A stretch of 64,000 nucleotides of DNA from CAZKVJ01 sp964556225. Its GTDB lineage: Bacteria > Actinomycetota > Acidimicrobiia > Acidimicrobiales > Ilumatobacteraceae. Each line of letters opens with the position of its first letter. The first letter of the stretch is position 1. The stretch spans positions 1 through 64,000 of the forward strand of contig CAZKVJ010000015.1 in the NCBI GenBank assembly GCA_964556225.1, written 5' to 3'. This document shows, piece after piece, positions 9,630 through 17,844 of this stretch. The notes beneath the pieces were generated by a model, which saw nothing but the letters and a program-made list of their open reading frames with translations, had not been told where the DNA came from and searched no databases. Made by a program: the position numbers and the translations under genes.

Positions 9630-10865
9630 ATGGCCGGGACGTTCCGATCGCTGCAGCACCGCAACGCCCGGCTGTTCTTCGTGGGGCTGGCGGTGTCGAA
9701 CGTCGGGTCGTGGATGCAGCTCACGGCGATGTCGCTCCTGGTCTACGAGCTGACCGGGCGGGCCACCGACCTCGGGCTGACGGTGGCGTTCCAGTTCCTG
9801 CCGATGCTGGCGCTCGGCGCGTGGGCGGGGGCGATCGCCGACCGACACGACCGGCGCCGGATGACGATGCTCACCCAGACCGGTTTGGCCGTGCAGGCGC
9901 TCGTGCTGGGCGTGCTCGACCTGGCCGGGCTCGCCACGCTCCCGGTGGTGTGGACCGCCGCGCTGGTGCTCGGCGTCGTGAACGCGTTCGACAACCCGGC
10001 TCGGCGCAGCCTGGTGACCGAGCTGGTCGAGGAGCCGGACATCTCCAACGCGGTGTCGCTGAACACCGCCGTCATGACCGGGTCGCGGATCTTCGGCCCG
10101 GCGCTCGCGGCTGCGCTCGTCGACCCGCTCGGCACCGGGTGGCTGTTCGTGCTGAACGGCGTCTCGTTCGCCGCGATCCTCGCGGCACTGGCGGCGATCG
10201 ACCCCTCGAAGCTGTTCCGCACCCCGCGGGCGGCACGCGGTGGCACGCCCGTGCGTGACGCCTTGCGCTTCATCGGCCACCGGCGGACGCTGGCGGTCAT
10301 CTTCGTGATGTTCACCGTCATCTCGACGTTCTCGTTCAACTACTACGTGACCCTTCCGAAGCTCGCCGACCAGCGGTGGGGCGAGACGGTCGTCGCCGGA
10401 TGGTTGCTCGCCGTGACCAGCGTCGGCAGCGTGATCGGATCGCTCCTCACCGCCAGCCGTCCCATGGTGACGCTGCGCTGGTTCTTCGCCAGCGCACTGG
10501 TCCTCGGCGCCGCCTCGGTGGCGCTGGCCTGGGCGCCGAACCTGGCCAGCGCCTTCGCGCTGACCATCCCGGTCGGCGCCGGCGGCGCCGCGTTCATCGC
10601 CGGGGTCAACTCGATCACCCAGCAGAGCTGTCCGCCCGAGATGCGGTCACGGATCATGGCGCTGACCGCGGTGGCGTTCCTCGGCTCGACGCCGATCGGC
10701 GGCCCGCTGACGGGCTGGATCGGTGACACCGTGAGCGCCGAGTGGGCGCTGGCCTACGGGGGGGTAGTCGCCTTGGCGTCCACTGCGGTCGCGGCGTGGA
10801 TGCTGTGGCCATCGCGTCGACCGGTCGAGCTGGCGACCCCCAGCACCGTCTCGTCGTCGCCATGA
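9630..10865 (+). CDS. MFS transporter (enterobactin exporter-like, MFS_3 group)
   Basis: A 411-residue inner-membrane permease with about 12 helices. SLQHRNARLFFVGLAVSNVGSWMQ at the N-terminus is typical of the MFS_3/EntS-like group; the A-loop motif ADRHDRRRM lies between helices 2 and 3. Substrate unknown, probably export of a small molecule or drug. ATG 9630 is preferred because AAGGGG lies 5 bases before it; GTG 9612 is an in-frame alternative. The stop overlaps the photolyase ATG by four bases (ATGA), so the two are co-translated. Confidence 0.88.
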   Translation: MAGTFRSLQHRNARLFFVGLAVSNVGSWMQLTAMSLLVYELTGRATDLGLTVAFQFLPMLALGAWAGAIADRHDRRRMTMLTQTGLAVQALVLGVLDLAGLATLPVVWTAALVLGVVNAFDNPARRSLVTELVEEPDISNAVSLNTAVMTGSRIFGPALAAALVDPLGTGWLFVLNGVSFAAILAALAAIDPSKLFRTPRAARGGTPVRDALRFIGHRRTLAVIFVMFTVISTFSFNYYVTLPKLADQRWGETVVAGWLLAVTSVGSVIGSLLTASRPMVTLRWFFASALVLGAASVALAWAPNLASAFALTIPVGAGGAAFIAGVNSITQQSCPPEMRSRIMALTAVAFLGSTPIGGPLTGWIGDTVSAEWALAYGGVVALASTAVAAWMLWPSRRPVELATPSTVSSSP

Positions 10866-12211
10866 CGGCGCTGATGTGGTTCCGGCGTGACCTGCGCCTG
10901 GCCGACAACCCGGCGCTCGTCGCTGCCGCCGAGTCGCGCTCGGTCGTCGCCCTGTTCGTCGTCGATCCGCGCTTCACCGGTCGTGCCGGCGCCAACCGGC
11001 TCGCCCACCTGTGGGCGTCGCTGCGCGCCCTCGACGCATCGATCGGCGGGAATCTGGTGGTCCGCCACGGGGACCCGCTCGACGTCGTGCCTCGCGTCGC
11101 GGCCGAGGTCGCGGCCTGCGTGGTCTGGGTGGCGCGCGATGGCGGCCCGTACGGCCGCCAGCGTGACCGTGCGGTAGCGCAGCGGCTGAGCGCCGATGGC
11201 CGTCACCTCCGAGGGGCCGGATCGCCCTACTTGATGGACCCGGGGCGGATCGTGAAGGCCGACGGCACGCCGTACCGGGTCTTCACGCCGTTCCACCGGG
11301 CGTGGCGGCAGGCGGCCTGGCCGGCCCCCGTCGCGGCACCGGACCCGGAGTGGCTCGGTCCACCCGCCATCGCCTCCGAGCCGATCCCGCCGGCGCCACC
11401 AGGCCACGTCGAGCTCCCCCCGGTCAGCGAGCGCGCGGCGCTCGACCGCTGGGACGCGTTCGTCGCCGAAGGCCTCGACGACTACGCGGCCCGACGCGAC
11501 CTGCCGGGCGCCGACGGCACGAGCCGGCTGTCGGCGTCGCTTCGCTTCGGGTTGCTCCACCCCCGGCAGCTGATGGTCGAACTGGGCGACTCGGAGGCCC
11601 ACACCACGTTCGCGAGCGAGCTGGCGTGGCGCGACTTCTACGCCGACGTCCTGCGCAGCGAGCCGGGCTCGGCATGGCGGAACCTCCAGCACCAGCTCGA
11701 CGGCCTGCCGGTCGACACCGACGCGCGGGCTCGAGCCCGGTTCGAGACCTGGACGAGCGGGCGCACGGGTTACCCGCTGGTGGATGCCGGCATGCGCCAG
11801 CTGGCCGCCACCGGTTGGATGCACAACCGGGTCCGCATGGTGGCGGCCAGCTTCTTGGTGAAGGACCTGCACCTGCCCTGGCAGTGGGGCGCCCGTCACT
11901 TCCTGCGCCACCTGGTCGACGGCGACCTCGCCTCCAACAACCACGGCTGGCAGTGGGCCGCCGGCACCGGCACCGACGCCGCGCCGTTCTTCCGCGTCTT
12001 CAACCCGGTCACCCAGTCGCAACGGTTCGACCCTGACGGCGCGTACCTTCGCCGTTGGGTGCCCGAGCTGGGCAACCTCCCCGACCGCGACCTGCATGCG
12101 CCGTGGCGCGCCCGCACCGGCCGGCCCGACGGCTATCCAGCGCCGATGGTGGATCACGCCGAGGAGCGCGAGGAGGCGCTGCGGCGCTACGCACTCGTGT
12201 CGCGCCGATGA
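10862..12211 (+). CDS. phrB: deoxyribodipyrimidine photolyase (class I cryptochrome/photolyase family)
   Basis: A 449-residue flavoprotein that repairs UV pyrimidine dimers with blue light. The N-terminal antenna domain begins ALMWFRRDLRLADNPAL. The FAD domain shows GTSRLSASLRFGLLHPR, the WRDFYADVL segment, and the TGYPLVDAGMRQLAATGWMHNRVRM and NNHGWQWAAGTGTDAAPFFRVFNP blocks, with the expected Trp and Asn residues. Length is typical. Coupling to the upstream MFS gene is by ATGA overlap. A CPD photolyase is most likely; a (6-4) or cryptochrome role cannot be excluded from sequence alone. Confidence 0.93.
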   Translation: MTALMWFRRDLRLADNPALVAAAESRSVVALFVVDPRFTGRAGANRLAHLWASLRALDASIGGNLVVRHGDPLDVVPRVAAEVAACVVWVARDGGPYGRQRDRAVAQRLSADGRHLRGAGSPYLMDPGRIVKADGTPYRVFTPFHRAWRQAAWPAPVAAPDPEWLGPPAIASEPIPPAPPGHVELPPVSERAALDRWDAFVAEGLDDYAARRDLPGADGTSRLSASLRFGLLHPRQLMVELGDSEAHTTFASELAWRDFYADVLRSEPGSAWRNLQHQLDGLPVDTDARARARFETWTSGRTGYPLVDAGMRQLAATGWMHNRVRMVAASFLVKDLHLPWQWGARHFLRHLVDGDLASNNHGWQWAAGTGTDAAPFFRVFNPVTQSQRFDPDGAYLRRWVPELGNLPDRDLHAPWRARTGRPDGYPAPMVDHAEEREEALRRYALVSRR

Positions 12212-12223
12212 CCGCCGAGCACC

Positions 12224-12250
12224 CTGGCACTCGGTAGCCTGGAGTGCTAA
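12224..12250 (+). promoter_or_regulatory. CIRCE operator of hrcA
   Basis: Left arm CTGGCACTC (7 of 9 to TTAGCACTC), a 9-base spacer, and a perfect right arm GAGTGCTAA. The spacer holds the -10 hexamer TAGCCT (12235-12240), so HrcA binding would cover the promoter and give autorepression of hrcA-dnaJ. Confidence 0.9.
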
Positions 12251-12293
12251 CGAGGCGGACCACGTCAACCTCACCGACTCGCACGAGGCGCCG

Positions 12294-13289
12294 ATGCTCG
12301 ACGAACGAAAGACCGCCATCCTGCGGGCCGTCGTGGAGGAGTACATCTCGACGGCCCAGCCCGTCGGGTCCAGCCACGTCGCCAACGCCCCCGGCGTGCG
12401 GGTGTCCTCGGCCACCGTCCGCAACGAGATGGCCGTGCTCGAACAGGAGGGCTTCCTCGTCCAGCCGCACACCTCGGCCGGGCGCGTCCCCACCGACAAG
12501 GGCTACCGGTTCTTCGTCGACCACCTCGGCCAGCCCGGCCGGCTCGACTCCACCACCGCCGAGCAGGTCGGCCGCTTCTTCTCGGCGGCCAACGTGCGGC
12601 TCGAGGAGATGCTCCACCGCACGTCCGATCTCCTGGCCCACCTCACCCGCTACGCGTCGGTCGTGGTCGGCCCGAAGGCCGAGGCGGCGGTGGTCCGCTC
12701 GGTGCAGGTGGTCGGGATGTCGGCCCGCCACGCGATGGTGGTGTCGGTGCTCTCGAGCGGCGCGGTCGAGCACGCCACGATCGAGGTCGACGCCGATGCC
12801 GACGATGCTCGGCTGGCCGCCGCCACGGCGCACCTCTCGGCCCAGCTCCTGGGGCGGTCGCTCGGGTCCGCCGGCAGGATCGCGCCCACGGGTGATGCGG
12901 GCGTCGACGCGGTGTGCGCCACGGCCGCCGCGGCGCTGCAGGGCACCAGCGACGACGAGCCGGTCTACGTCGGCGGTGCCGCGTCCATGGCCGAGGCGTT
13001 CGACGCGGTCGACGTGGTGCGCCAGGTCCTCCACACGCTCGAGCAGCAGTACGTCGTGGTGTCGCTCGTGCGCGACGTGATCGACCGGGGTCTCAGCGTC
13101 GCCATCGGCGCCGAGCACGGGGTGGAACCGCTGGCGTCGTGCTCGGTGGTCGTCGCGCCCGTGGTGGTCGACGGCGATCAGGTCGGCACCGTGGGTGTCC
13201 TAGGCCCGACCCGGATGAACTACCCACAGGCGCTCGCCACCGTCGAGGTCGTCAGCGAACGGCTCGGCCATCGGCTCGAGGAGGGCTGA
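12294..13289 (+). CDS. hrcA: heat-inducible transcription repressor HrcA
   Basis: A 331-residue repressor that binds CIRCE and is titrated by GroEL/unfolded protein. The N-terminal winged helix reads MLDERKTAILRAVVEEYI, with PVGSSHVA and the recognition segment SSATVRNEMAVLEQEG, then QPHTSAGRVPTDKGYRFFVD. The C-terminal GAF-like effector domain is full length, including PTRMNYPQALATVEVVSERL. ATG 12294 has GAGG 6-7 bases upstream and follows the CIRCE element by 44 bases. dnaJ follows one base after the stop. Confidence 0.96.
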   Translation: MLDERKTAILRAVVEEYISTAQPVGSSHVANAPGVRVSSATVRNEMAVLEQEGFLVQPHTSAGRVPTDKGYRFFVDHLGQPGRLDSTTAEQVGRFFSAANVRLEEMLHRTSDLLAHLTRYASVVVGPKAEAAVVRSVQVVGMSARHAMVVSVLSSGAVEHATIEVDADADDARLAAATAHLSAQLLGRSLGSAGRIAPTGDAGVDAVCATAAAALQGTSDDEPVYVGGAASMAEAFDAVDVVRQVLHTLEQQYVVVSLVRDVIDRGLSVAIGAEHGVEPLASCSVVVAPVVVDGDQVGTVGVLGPTRMNYPQALATVEVVSERLGHRLEEG

Positions 13290-13290
13290 C

Positions 13291-14409
13291 GTGGCGGACT
13301 TCTACGAGGTGCTCGGGGTGGCGCGCACGGCCGGTCCGGATGAGATCAAGCGGGCGTACCGTCGCCGGGCGAGAGAGCTGCACCCCGACGCCAACCCGGA
13401 CGATCCCGTCGCGGCCGAGCAGTTCAAGGAGCTCGCGCGTGCCTACGAGGTGCTCTCCGACCCGGACAAGCGGGCGCGCTACGACCGCTTCGGAGAGGCC
13501 GGCGTGAGCGGTGCCGGTGCCGGCCCGGGCGACATGTTCGGCGGCGGCCTGGGCGATCTGTTCGACGCGTTCTTCGGGGGCGCAGGCTTCGGTGGCGGGG
13601 GGCGCAGCGAACCCGCGGGCCCGCCTCGTGGACAGGACCTCGAGATCGTCGCCGACCTGAGCTTCGAGCAGGCGGTGTTCGGCTCGACGCTGCCGGTCAC
13701 GTTGCGCACCGCCGTCGTCTGCGAGGAGTGCGGTGGCTCTGGCGCCGGCTCGGGGACACAGCCGGTCACGTGTGCAGACTGCAACGGCACCGGCCAGGTG
13801 CGCCGGGTCCGCCAGAGCCTGCTCGGCCAGATGGTCACCGCCTCGGCGTGCGGCCGCTGCGGCGGGATGGGCCAGGTGATCGTCACGCCCTGCCCGGTCT
13901 GTGCCGGTGAGGGGCGGGTCGTCGCCGAGAAGACCTACCAGGTCGACGTGCCGGCCGGGGTCGACTCCGGTTCCACCCTGCGCCTGTCCGGCCGCGGTGC
14001 GGTCGGACCCCGCGGCGGACCGCCGGGCGACCTGTTCGTGCACCTCCGGGTGCAGCCCCACGACCGCTACCACCGCGAAGGTGACGACCTGGTCACCGAG
14101 GTCCCACTCGGCTTGGCCCAGGCGGCGCTCGGCGTGCGGTTCACGCTGCCCACCCTCGACGGCGACGAGGAGATCAACGTCCCGGCGGGCACCCAGCACG
14201 GCGACGAGATCACGTTGCGGGGCCGCGGCGTGCCACGGCTGCGTGGCCGGGGTCGCGGCGACCTGCGGGCCCGCCTGCTCATCGAGGTGCCGACGAAGCT
14301 CACCGAGGCGGAGGCCGAGCTGCTGCGCAAGTACGCCGAGGAGCGGGGTGAGCACGTGTCCGGCCACCACCCCGGCCTGCTCGCCCGCATCAAGTCGGCG
14401 TTCTCATGA
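13291..14409 (+). CDS. dnaJ: chaperone protein DnaJ
   Basis: A 372-residue type I Hsp40. The J domain (1-66) keeps the HPD tripeptide (residues 31-33). A Gly/Phe-rich region follows (about 75-110). Four zinc-finger repeats read CEECGGSG, CADCNGTG, CGRCGGMG and CPVCAGEG, and two beta-barrel client-binding domains end the protein. The GTG start has GAGGAGGG upstream and sits one base after hrcA. dnaK is not nearby, so this is the hrcA-linked DnaJ2-type copy. It is co-regulated with hrcA through CIRCE. Confidence 0.96.
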   Translation: MADFYEVLGVARTAGPDEIKRAYRRRARELHPDANPDDPVAAEQFKELARAYEVLSDPDKRARYDRFGEAGVSGAGAGPGDMFGGGLGDLFDAFFGGAGFGGGGRSEPAGPPRGQDLEIVADLSFEQAVFGSTLPVTLRTAVVCEECGGSGAGSGTQPVTCADCNGTGQVRRVRQSLLGQMVTASACGRCGGMGQVIVTPCPVCAGEGRVVAEKTYQVDVPAGVDSGSTLRLSGRGAVGPRGGPPGDLFVHLRVQPHDRYHREGDDLVTEVPLGLAQAALGVRFTLPTLDGDEEINVPAGTQHGDEITLRGRGVPRLRGRGRGDLRARLLIEVPTKLTEAEAELLRKYAEERGEHVSGHHPGLLARIKSAFS

Positions 14410-15131
14410 TCCCGCCGGCGCTGCGCACCGCCGCCGCGCACGCGTTCGTCGCATCGGTCGACGAGCCGGTCCTCGACGACGCCGACCGCCACCACCTCGA
14501 ACGGGTGCTGCGGCTCCGGCCCGGCCAGCTGGTGACGGTCGCCGACGGCGAGGGGTCGTGGCGGGTCTGCCGGTTCGAGCACGGCGCCCGCCTCGACCCG
14601 ATGGGCGACGTGGTGTCGAGCGCCGCGCCGGCCCCGGAGGTGGCGGTCGCGTTCGCACCCGTCAAGGGCGACCGCACCGAGTGGTTGGTCCAGAAGCTCA
14701 CCGAGGTCGGCGTCGACCGGATGATCCCCGTCGTCACGGAGCGAGCCGTCGTGCGCTGGGAGGGCGAGCGAGCGGGTCGTCACGTGGAGCGGTTGCGTCG
14801 GGTAGCCCGGGAGGCCGCGATGCAGAGCCGGCGGGTCTGGTTGCCGCTGGTCGAGGACCTGACCGAGCTGGCGGCGCTGGCGGCTCGTGAGCCGGTGGTG
14901 GCGGCCGAGCCGGGGGGTCGGCGGCTGGCACTGGGTGCCGGTGTGGTGCTCGTCGGCCCGGAGGGAGGCTTCGCGCCGGCGGAGCTGGCGCAGCTCCCGA
15001 CGCGGGTCGATCTCGGTCCTCATGTGCTCCGGGCGGAGACCGCGGCCATGGTCGCCGGTGTTCTGCTCACCGCGGCGCGCCACGGCCTTGCCGGTTCCTT
15101 GACACTCAAAGAGTCAACGGACTCACCCTGA
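14406..15131 (+). CDS. rsmE: 16S rRNA (uracil-1498-N3)-methyltransferase
   Basis: A 241-residue SPOUT-class methyltransferase that modifies U1498 in helix 44. Seen: the N-terminal PUA-like part with DDADRHHLERVLRLRPGQ, the LVQKLTEVGVDRMIPV segment, and the SAM-binding trefoil knot VLVGPEGGFAPAEL and LGPHVLRAETAA. The start overlaps the dnaJ stop as ATGA. hrcA-dnaJ-rsmE is a widely conserved order. The last codons overlap the repeat-rich region upstream of bldD. Confidence 0.95.
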   Translation: MIPPALRTAAAHAFVASVDEPVLDDADRHHLERVLRLRPGQLVTVADGEGSWRVCRFEHGARLDPMGDVVSSAAPAPEVAVAFAPVKGDRTEWLVQKLTEVGVDRMIPVVTERAVVRWEGERAGRHVERLRRVAREAAMQSRRVWLPLVEDLTELAALAAREPVVAAEPGGRRLALGAGVVLVGPEGGFAPAELAQLPTRVDLGPHVLRAETAAMVAGVLLTAARHGLAGSLTLKESTDSP

Positions 15132-15135
15132 GTGT
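15102..15135. promoter_or_regulatory. BldD-box-like operator cluster upstream of bldD
   Basis: Alternating half-sites ACTC (15104), GAGT (15111), ACTC (15121) and GAGT (15131). The segment 15123-15135 matches 12 of 13 positions of the published BldD box TNACNC(A/T)GNGTNA. Larger arms ACACTCA and TGAGTGT bound the region. It overlaps the rsmE 3' end and lies about 25 bases upstream of a TAGCGT -10 element (15160-15165). Confidence 0.65.
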
Positions 15136-15159
15136 ATTTTCACCACGGTCCGCGACGGT

Positions 15160-15165
15160 TAGCGT
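15160..15165 (+). promoter_or_regulatory. -10 element for bldD
   Basis: TAGCGT, the recurring hexamer of this window, predicts a transcript start near 15172 and a leader of about 54 bases before the bldD ATG. Confidence 0.45.
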
Positions 15166-15225
15166 ACGGAGGAGCGCGGATCTCCCAGGATCCCCGGACG
15201 GCCACGACGGGACGGGCGGACACAC

Positions 15226-15735
15226 ATGCGAGACGAGGACGAAGACTTCGAGGTCTCTGCCTTCAGCTTGAAGGTGGGTGAGCGGCTGCGTCTGATCCGG
15301 CGTCAGAAGCGGCTCTCCCTTCAGGACGTCGAGGCGCAGTCGGCCGAGGAGTTCAAGGCGTCGGTGCTCGGCGCCTACGAGCGCGGTGAGCGGGCGATCT
15401 CCGTGCCGCGCCTCGAACGCCTGGCCCGCTTCTACCAGGTGCCCGTCGACCAGCTGCTGCCGCGTGACGACCAGCCCGTCCCGGACATGCCCGAGGTGCC
15501 CCAGCAGCGCAAGCTGGCGATCGACCTCGTGAAGCTGTCGCAGATGAACGGCCAGCCCTTCGAGATGCTCCTGCGCTTCCTGCGCATGATCCAGGTGCAG
15601 CGCCAGGACTTCAACGGCAAGGTGCTCACCATCCGCGGCCACGACACGCGAGCGATCGCCGTCATGCTCGACGTGCCCGTCGACCAGGTCGCCGCCCGCC
15701 TCGACGCGCTCGACCTGCTGTTCCGCCCCGACTGA
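15226..15735 (+). CDS. bldD: BldD-like transcriptional regulator
   Basis: A 169-residue XRE-type regulator. The N-terminal HTH (14-80) includes KVGERLRLIRRQKRLSL and the recognition region VLGAYERGERAISVPRL. The C-terminal domain (95-169) resembles Streptomyces BldD, which dimerises through tetrameric c-di-GMP. Its signature RGD-X8-RxxD appears here as RQD (126-128), eight residues, then RGHD (137-140). Only the Gly is changed. A BldD-box-like operator lies upstream, suggesting autoregulation. In Streptomyces BldD represses development; the role in this organism is unknown. A 49-bp repeat begins two bases after the stop. Confidence 0.85.
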   Translation: MRDEDEDFEVSAFSLKVGERLRLIRRQKRLSLQDVEAQSAEEFKASVLGAYERGERAISVPRLERLARFYQVPVDQLLPRDDQPVPDMPEVPQQRKLAIDLVKLSQMNGQPFEMLLRFLRMIQVQRQDFNGKVLTIRGHDTRAIAVMLDVPVDQVAARLDALDLLFRPD

Positions 15736-15737
15736 CC

Positions 15738-15786
15738 GTTCTGGCAGCACGTGGTAGCGCTCAGCGCTACTTCCTGGGATCAGAAC
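15738..15786. repeat. 49-bp palindromic repeat, copy A
   Basis: Outer arms GTTCTGG and TCAGAAC and a central hairpin GTAGCGC-TCA-GCGCTAC. It differs from copy B (38957-39005) at one position. It occupies most of the bldD-hemW gap. Confidence 0.85.
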
Positions 15787-15821
15787 CGCAAGGAGCGGGC
15801 GACGCCCGGCACACTGGGGCG

Positions 15822-16895
15822 ATGAGTGTGCCGGTGAACGAGCCCTTCGGGGTCTACGTCCACGTCCCGTTCTGCGCTCGCCGGTGCGACTACTGCGCGT
15901 TCGCCACCTGGACCGATCGTGCCCACCTGGTCGGCGACTACCTCGACGCGCTGCGGCGTGAGATCGACCAGGCGGTCGCCGGCGGTCTGACGGCGGCCAG
16001 CAGCGTGTTCGTCGGTGGCGGGACGCCCACGCTGGTGGCGGCCGGCGATCTGGTGGAGGTCCTCGCCCACGTGCCGCTCCAGCCGGGGGCCGAGGTCACC
16101 GTCGAGTGCAACCCCGACGACGTCACCCCGGCCCTCGCCGCGACGTACCGGGCGGGCGGTGTCAACCGGGTCAGCATCGGGGTGCAGTCGATGGTGCCCC
16201 ACGTCCTGGCGTCGCTCGGACGCAACCACGACCCCGCCAGCGTCGTGAGCGCCGTCGAGGCGGTGCGGGGTGCCGGGTTCAAGACGTTCAACCTCGACGT
16301 GATCTACGGCGCCGCCGGCGAGACGCTCGGGGACTGGGAGACCACGGTGCGCGACGTGCTGGCGCTCGAACCGCCCCATGTGTCCGCCTATGGGCTGACG
16401 GTCGAAGCCGGCACCCCGCTCGCCGCCCAGCCCGAGCGTCACCCCGACGACGACGACCAGGCCGACAAGTACGAGCTGGCCGACGACCTGCTCGGCGCTG
16501 CCGGTCTGGTGTCGTACGAGGTGTCGAACTGGGCCCGTCCCGGCCACGAGTGCCGGCACAACCTCCTGTACTGGCGCCAGGGCGACTACCGCGGCTTCGG
16601 GTGCGCGGCGCACTCGCATCGGGCCGGACGGCGATGGTGGAACGTGCGCACGCCGGAGCGCTACATCGAGCTGGTGCGCGCTGGCTCGTCGGTCGAGGCG
16701 GCCGCCGAGGTGCTCGACGTCGACGCCCGGCGCCTGGAGGGGCTGCAGCTGTCGTTGCGGACCCGCGACGGTGTACCGCTGGATGCGCTCGACGCCGACG
16801 AGCTGACGGGCTTGGTGGAGACCCGCGACAGCCGCCTCGTGCTCACCCGCGCGGGGCGCTTGCTCGCCAACGAGGTGTCACTGCGCCTGCGCTGA
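15822..16895 (+). CDS. hemW: HemW-like radical SAM protein (heme chaperone)
   Basis: A 357-residue radical SAM protein. HemW binds heme and a 4Fe-4S cluster and delivers heme to respiratory enzymes; it was formerly called a coproporphyrinogen III oxidase-like protein. The cluster motif is C18-x3-C22-x2-C25 in VPFCARRCDYCAF. FVGGGTPTL, VECNPDD, NRVSIGVQS and FNLDVIYGAAGET follow in the expected order, as does the C-terminal HemN-type region. ATG 15822 follows CACACT by 6 bases, a weak version of the TANNNT pattern. Copy A of the 49-bp repeat lies 36 bases upstream. Confidence 0.93.
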   Translation: MSVPVNEPFGVYVHVPFCARRCDYCAFATWTDRAHLVGDYLDALRREIDQAVAGGLTAASSVFVGGGTPTLVAAGDLVEVLAHVPLQPGAEVTVECNPDDVTPALAATYRAGGVNRVSIGVQSMVPHVLASLGRNHDPASVVSAVEAVRGAGFKTFNLDVIYGAAGETLGDWETTVRDVLALEPPHVSAYGLTVEAGTPLAAQPERHPDDDDQADKYELADDLLGAAGLVSYEVSNWARPGHECRHNLLYWRQGDYRGFGCAAHSHRAGRRWWNVRTPERYIELVRAGSSVEAAAEVLDVDARRLEGLQLSLRTRDGVPLDALDADELTGLVETRDSRLVLTRAGRLLANEVSLRLR

Positions 16896-16929
16896 ACGCG
16901 CCGACTCGACCCCGCCCGAACGGTACGTG

Positions 16930-17835
16930 TCAGCTCTGATCGCCGAACATGGCCTCCATGGCGGCGAGGACCTCGGCTTGGATCTGGCTGCGCGGCGGCA
17001 TGCCGGGGGTGTGCTCGGGCGGCTCGGGGTCGAGGCGCTCCGAGATCCGCTCCCACCGGCGGATCGCCATGTCGAGGAAGTCGTCGTGGGGGATCACCCA
17101 GAACCGCCCTGACTCCACGGCGTGCACCACCTGGTCGGCGATCGCGGCGGGTGTGGTGGCCTCGTCGATCGCCCGGCGGACGTGGCCCATCGCGATCTCG
17201 GTGAGCGGGTTGCCCGCTGGCACCTCGCCCAGGTGGGATGGCCAGTTGCGTTCGGAGTCCATCAGGTTCGTGCGCACCCAGCCGGGGCACAGCACGCTGA
17301 CGCCGATCGGCAGGTTGGCACTGTTCACCTCGTTGTAGAGGTCCTCCGAGAGCGCCACCACGGCGTGCTTGCTGGCGTCGTAGGGGGCGGAGAACCCCGT
17401 CATGAGCCCGGCAATGGAGGCGGTGTTGACGATGTGGCCGCCGCCGAGCAGGTGGGGCAGGAACGCACGAACGCCGTGGATCACCCCCCAGAGGTTGACG
17501 CCGAGGACCCACTCCCACGTGCTGAGCGGCCCGAACCAGGCGTCGCCGCGCCCGGCGACCCCGGCGTTGTTGCACACGACGTGCACGTGACCGAAGCGCT
17601 CGAGCGTCGCCGCCGCCAGCGCCTGCACCGACACCTCGCGGCTGACGTCGGTCTCCACCGCCAGCGTCTCCACGCCGTGCTGGGCGATCCGCTCCGCAGC
17701 CGCGTCGAGCGCCCCCCGCTCGATGTCGGCCAGCACGATGTCCAGGCCCTGGCGGGCGAACCCCTCCGCCAGCGCGTACCCGATCCCGCTCGCCGCGCCC
17801 GTGACGACGGCGACCTGCCCCCTCTTCAGCTCCAT
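16930..17835 (-). CDS. SDR family NAD(P)-dependent oxidoreductase
   Basis: A 301-residue short-chain dehydrogenase of the classical type. Cofactor motif TGAASGIG (residues 13-20), acidic residue after beta-2 (LADIERG, favouring NAD), NNAG at about 90-93, and the catalytic Ser with YDASK. The extended C-terminus (PPEHTPGMPPRSQIQ) resembles actinobacterial SDRs annotated on steroid or fatty-acid pathways; substrate not inferable. The start lies 9 bases from the stop of the upstream oxygenase gene, so they are probably one operon. Confidence 0.9.
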   Translation of the reverse strand: MELKRGQVAVVTGAASGIGYALAEGFARQGLDIVLADIERGALDAAAERIAQHGVETLAVETDVSREVSVQALAAATLERFGHVHVVCNNAGVAGRGDAWFGPLSTWEWVLGVNLWGVIHGVRAFLPHLLGGGHIVNTASIAGLMTGFSAPYDASKHAVVALSEDLYNEVNSANLPIGVSVLCPGWVRTNLMDSERNWPSHLGEVPAGNPLTEIAMGHVRRAIDEATTPAAIADQVVHAVESGRFWVIPHDDFLDMAIRRWERISERLDPEPPEHTPGMPPRSQIQAEVLAAMEAMFGDQS

Positions 17836-17844
17836 GCGCGGAAC

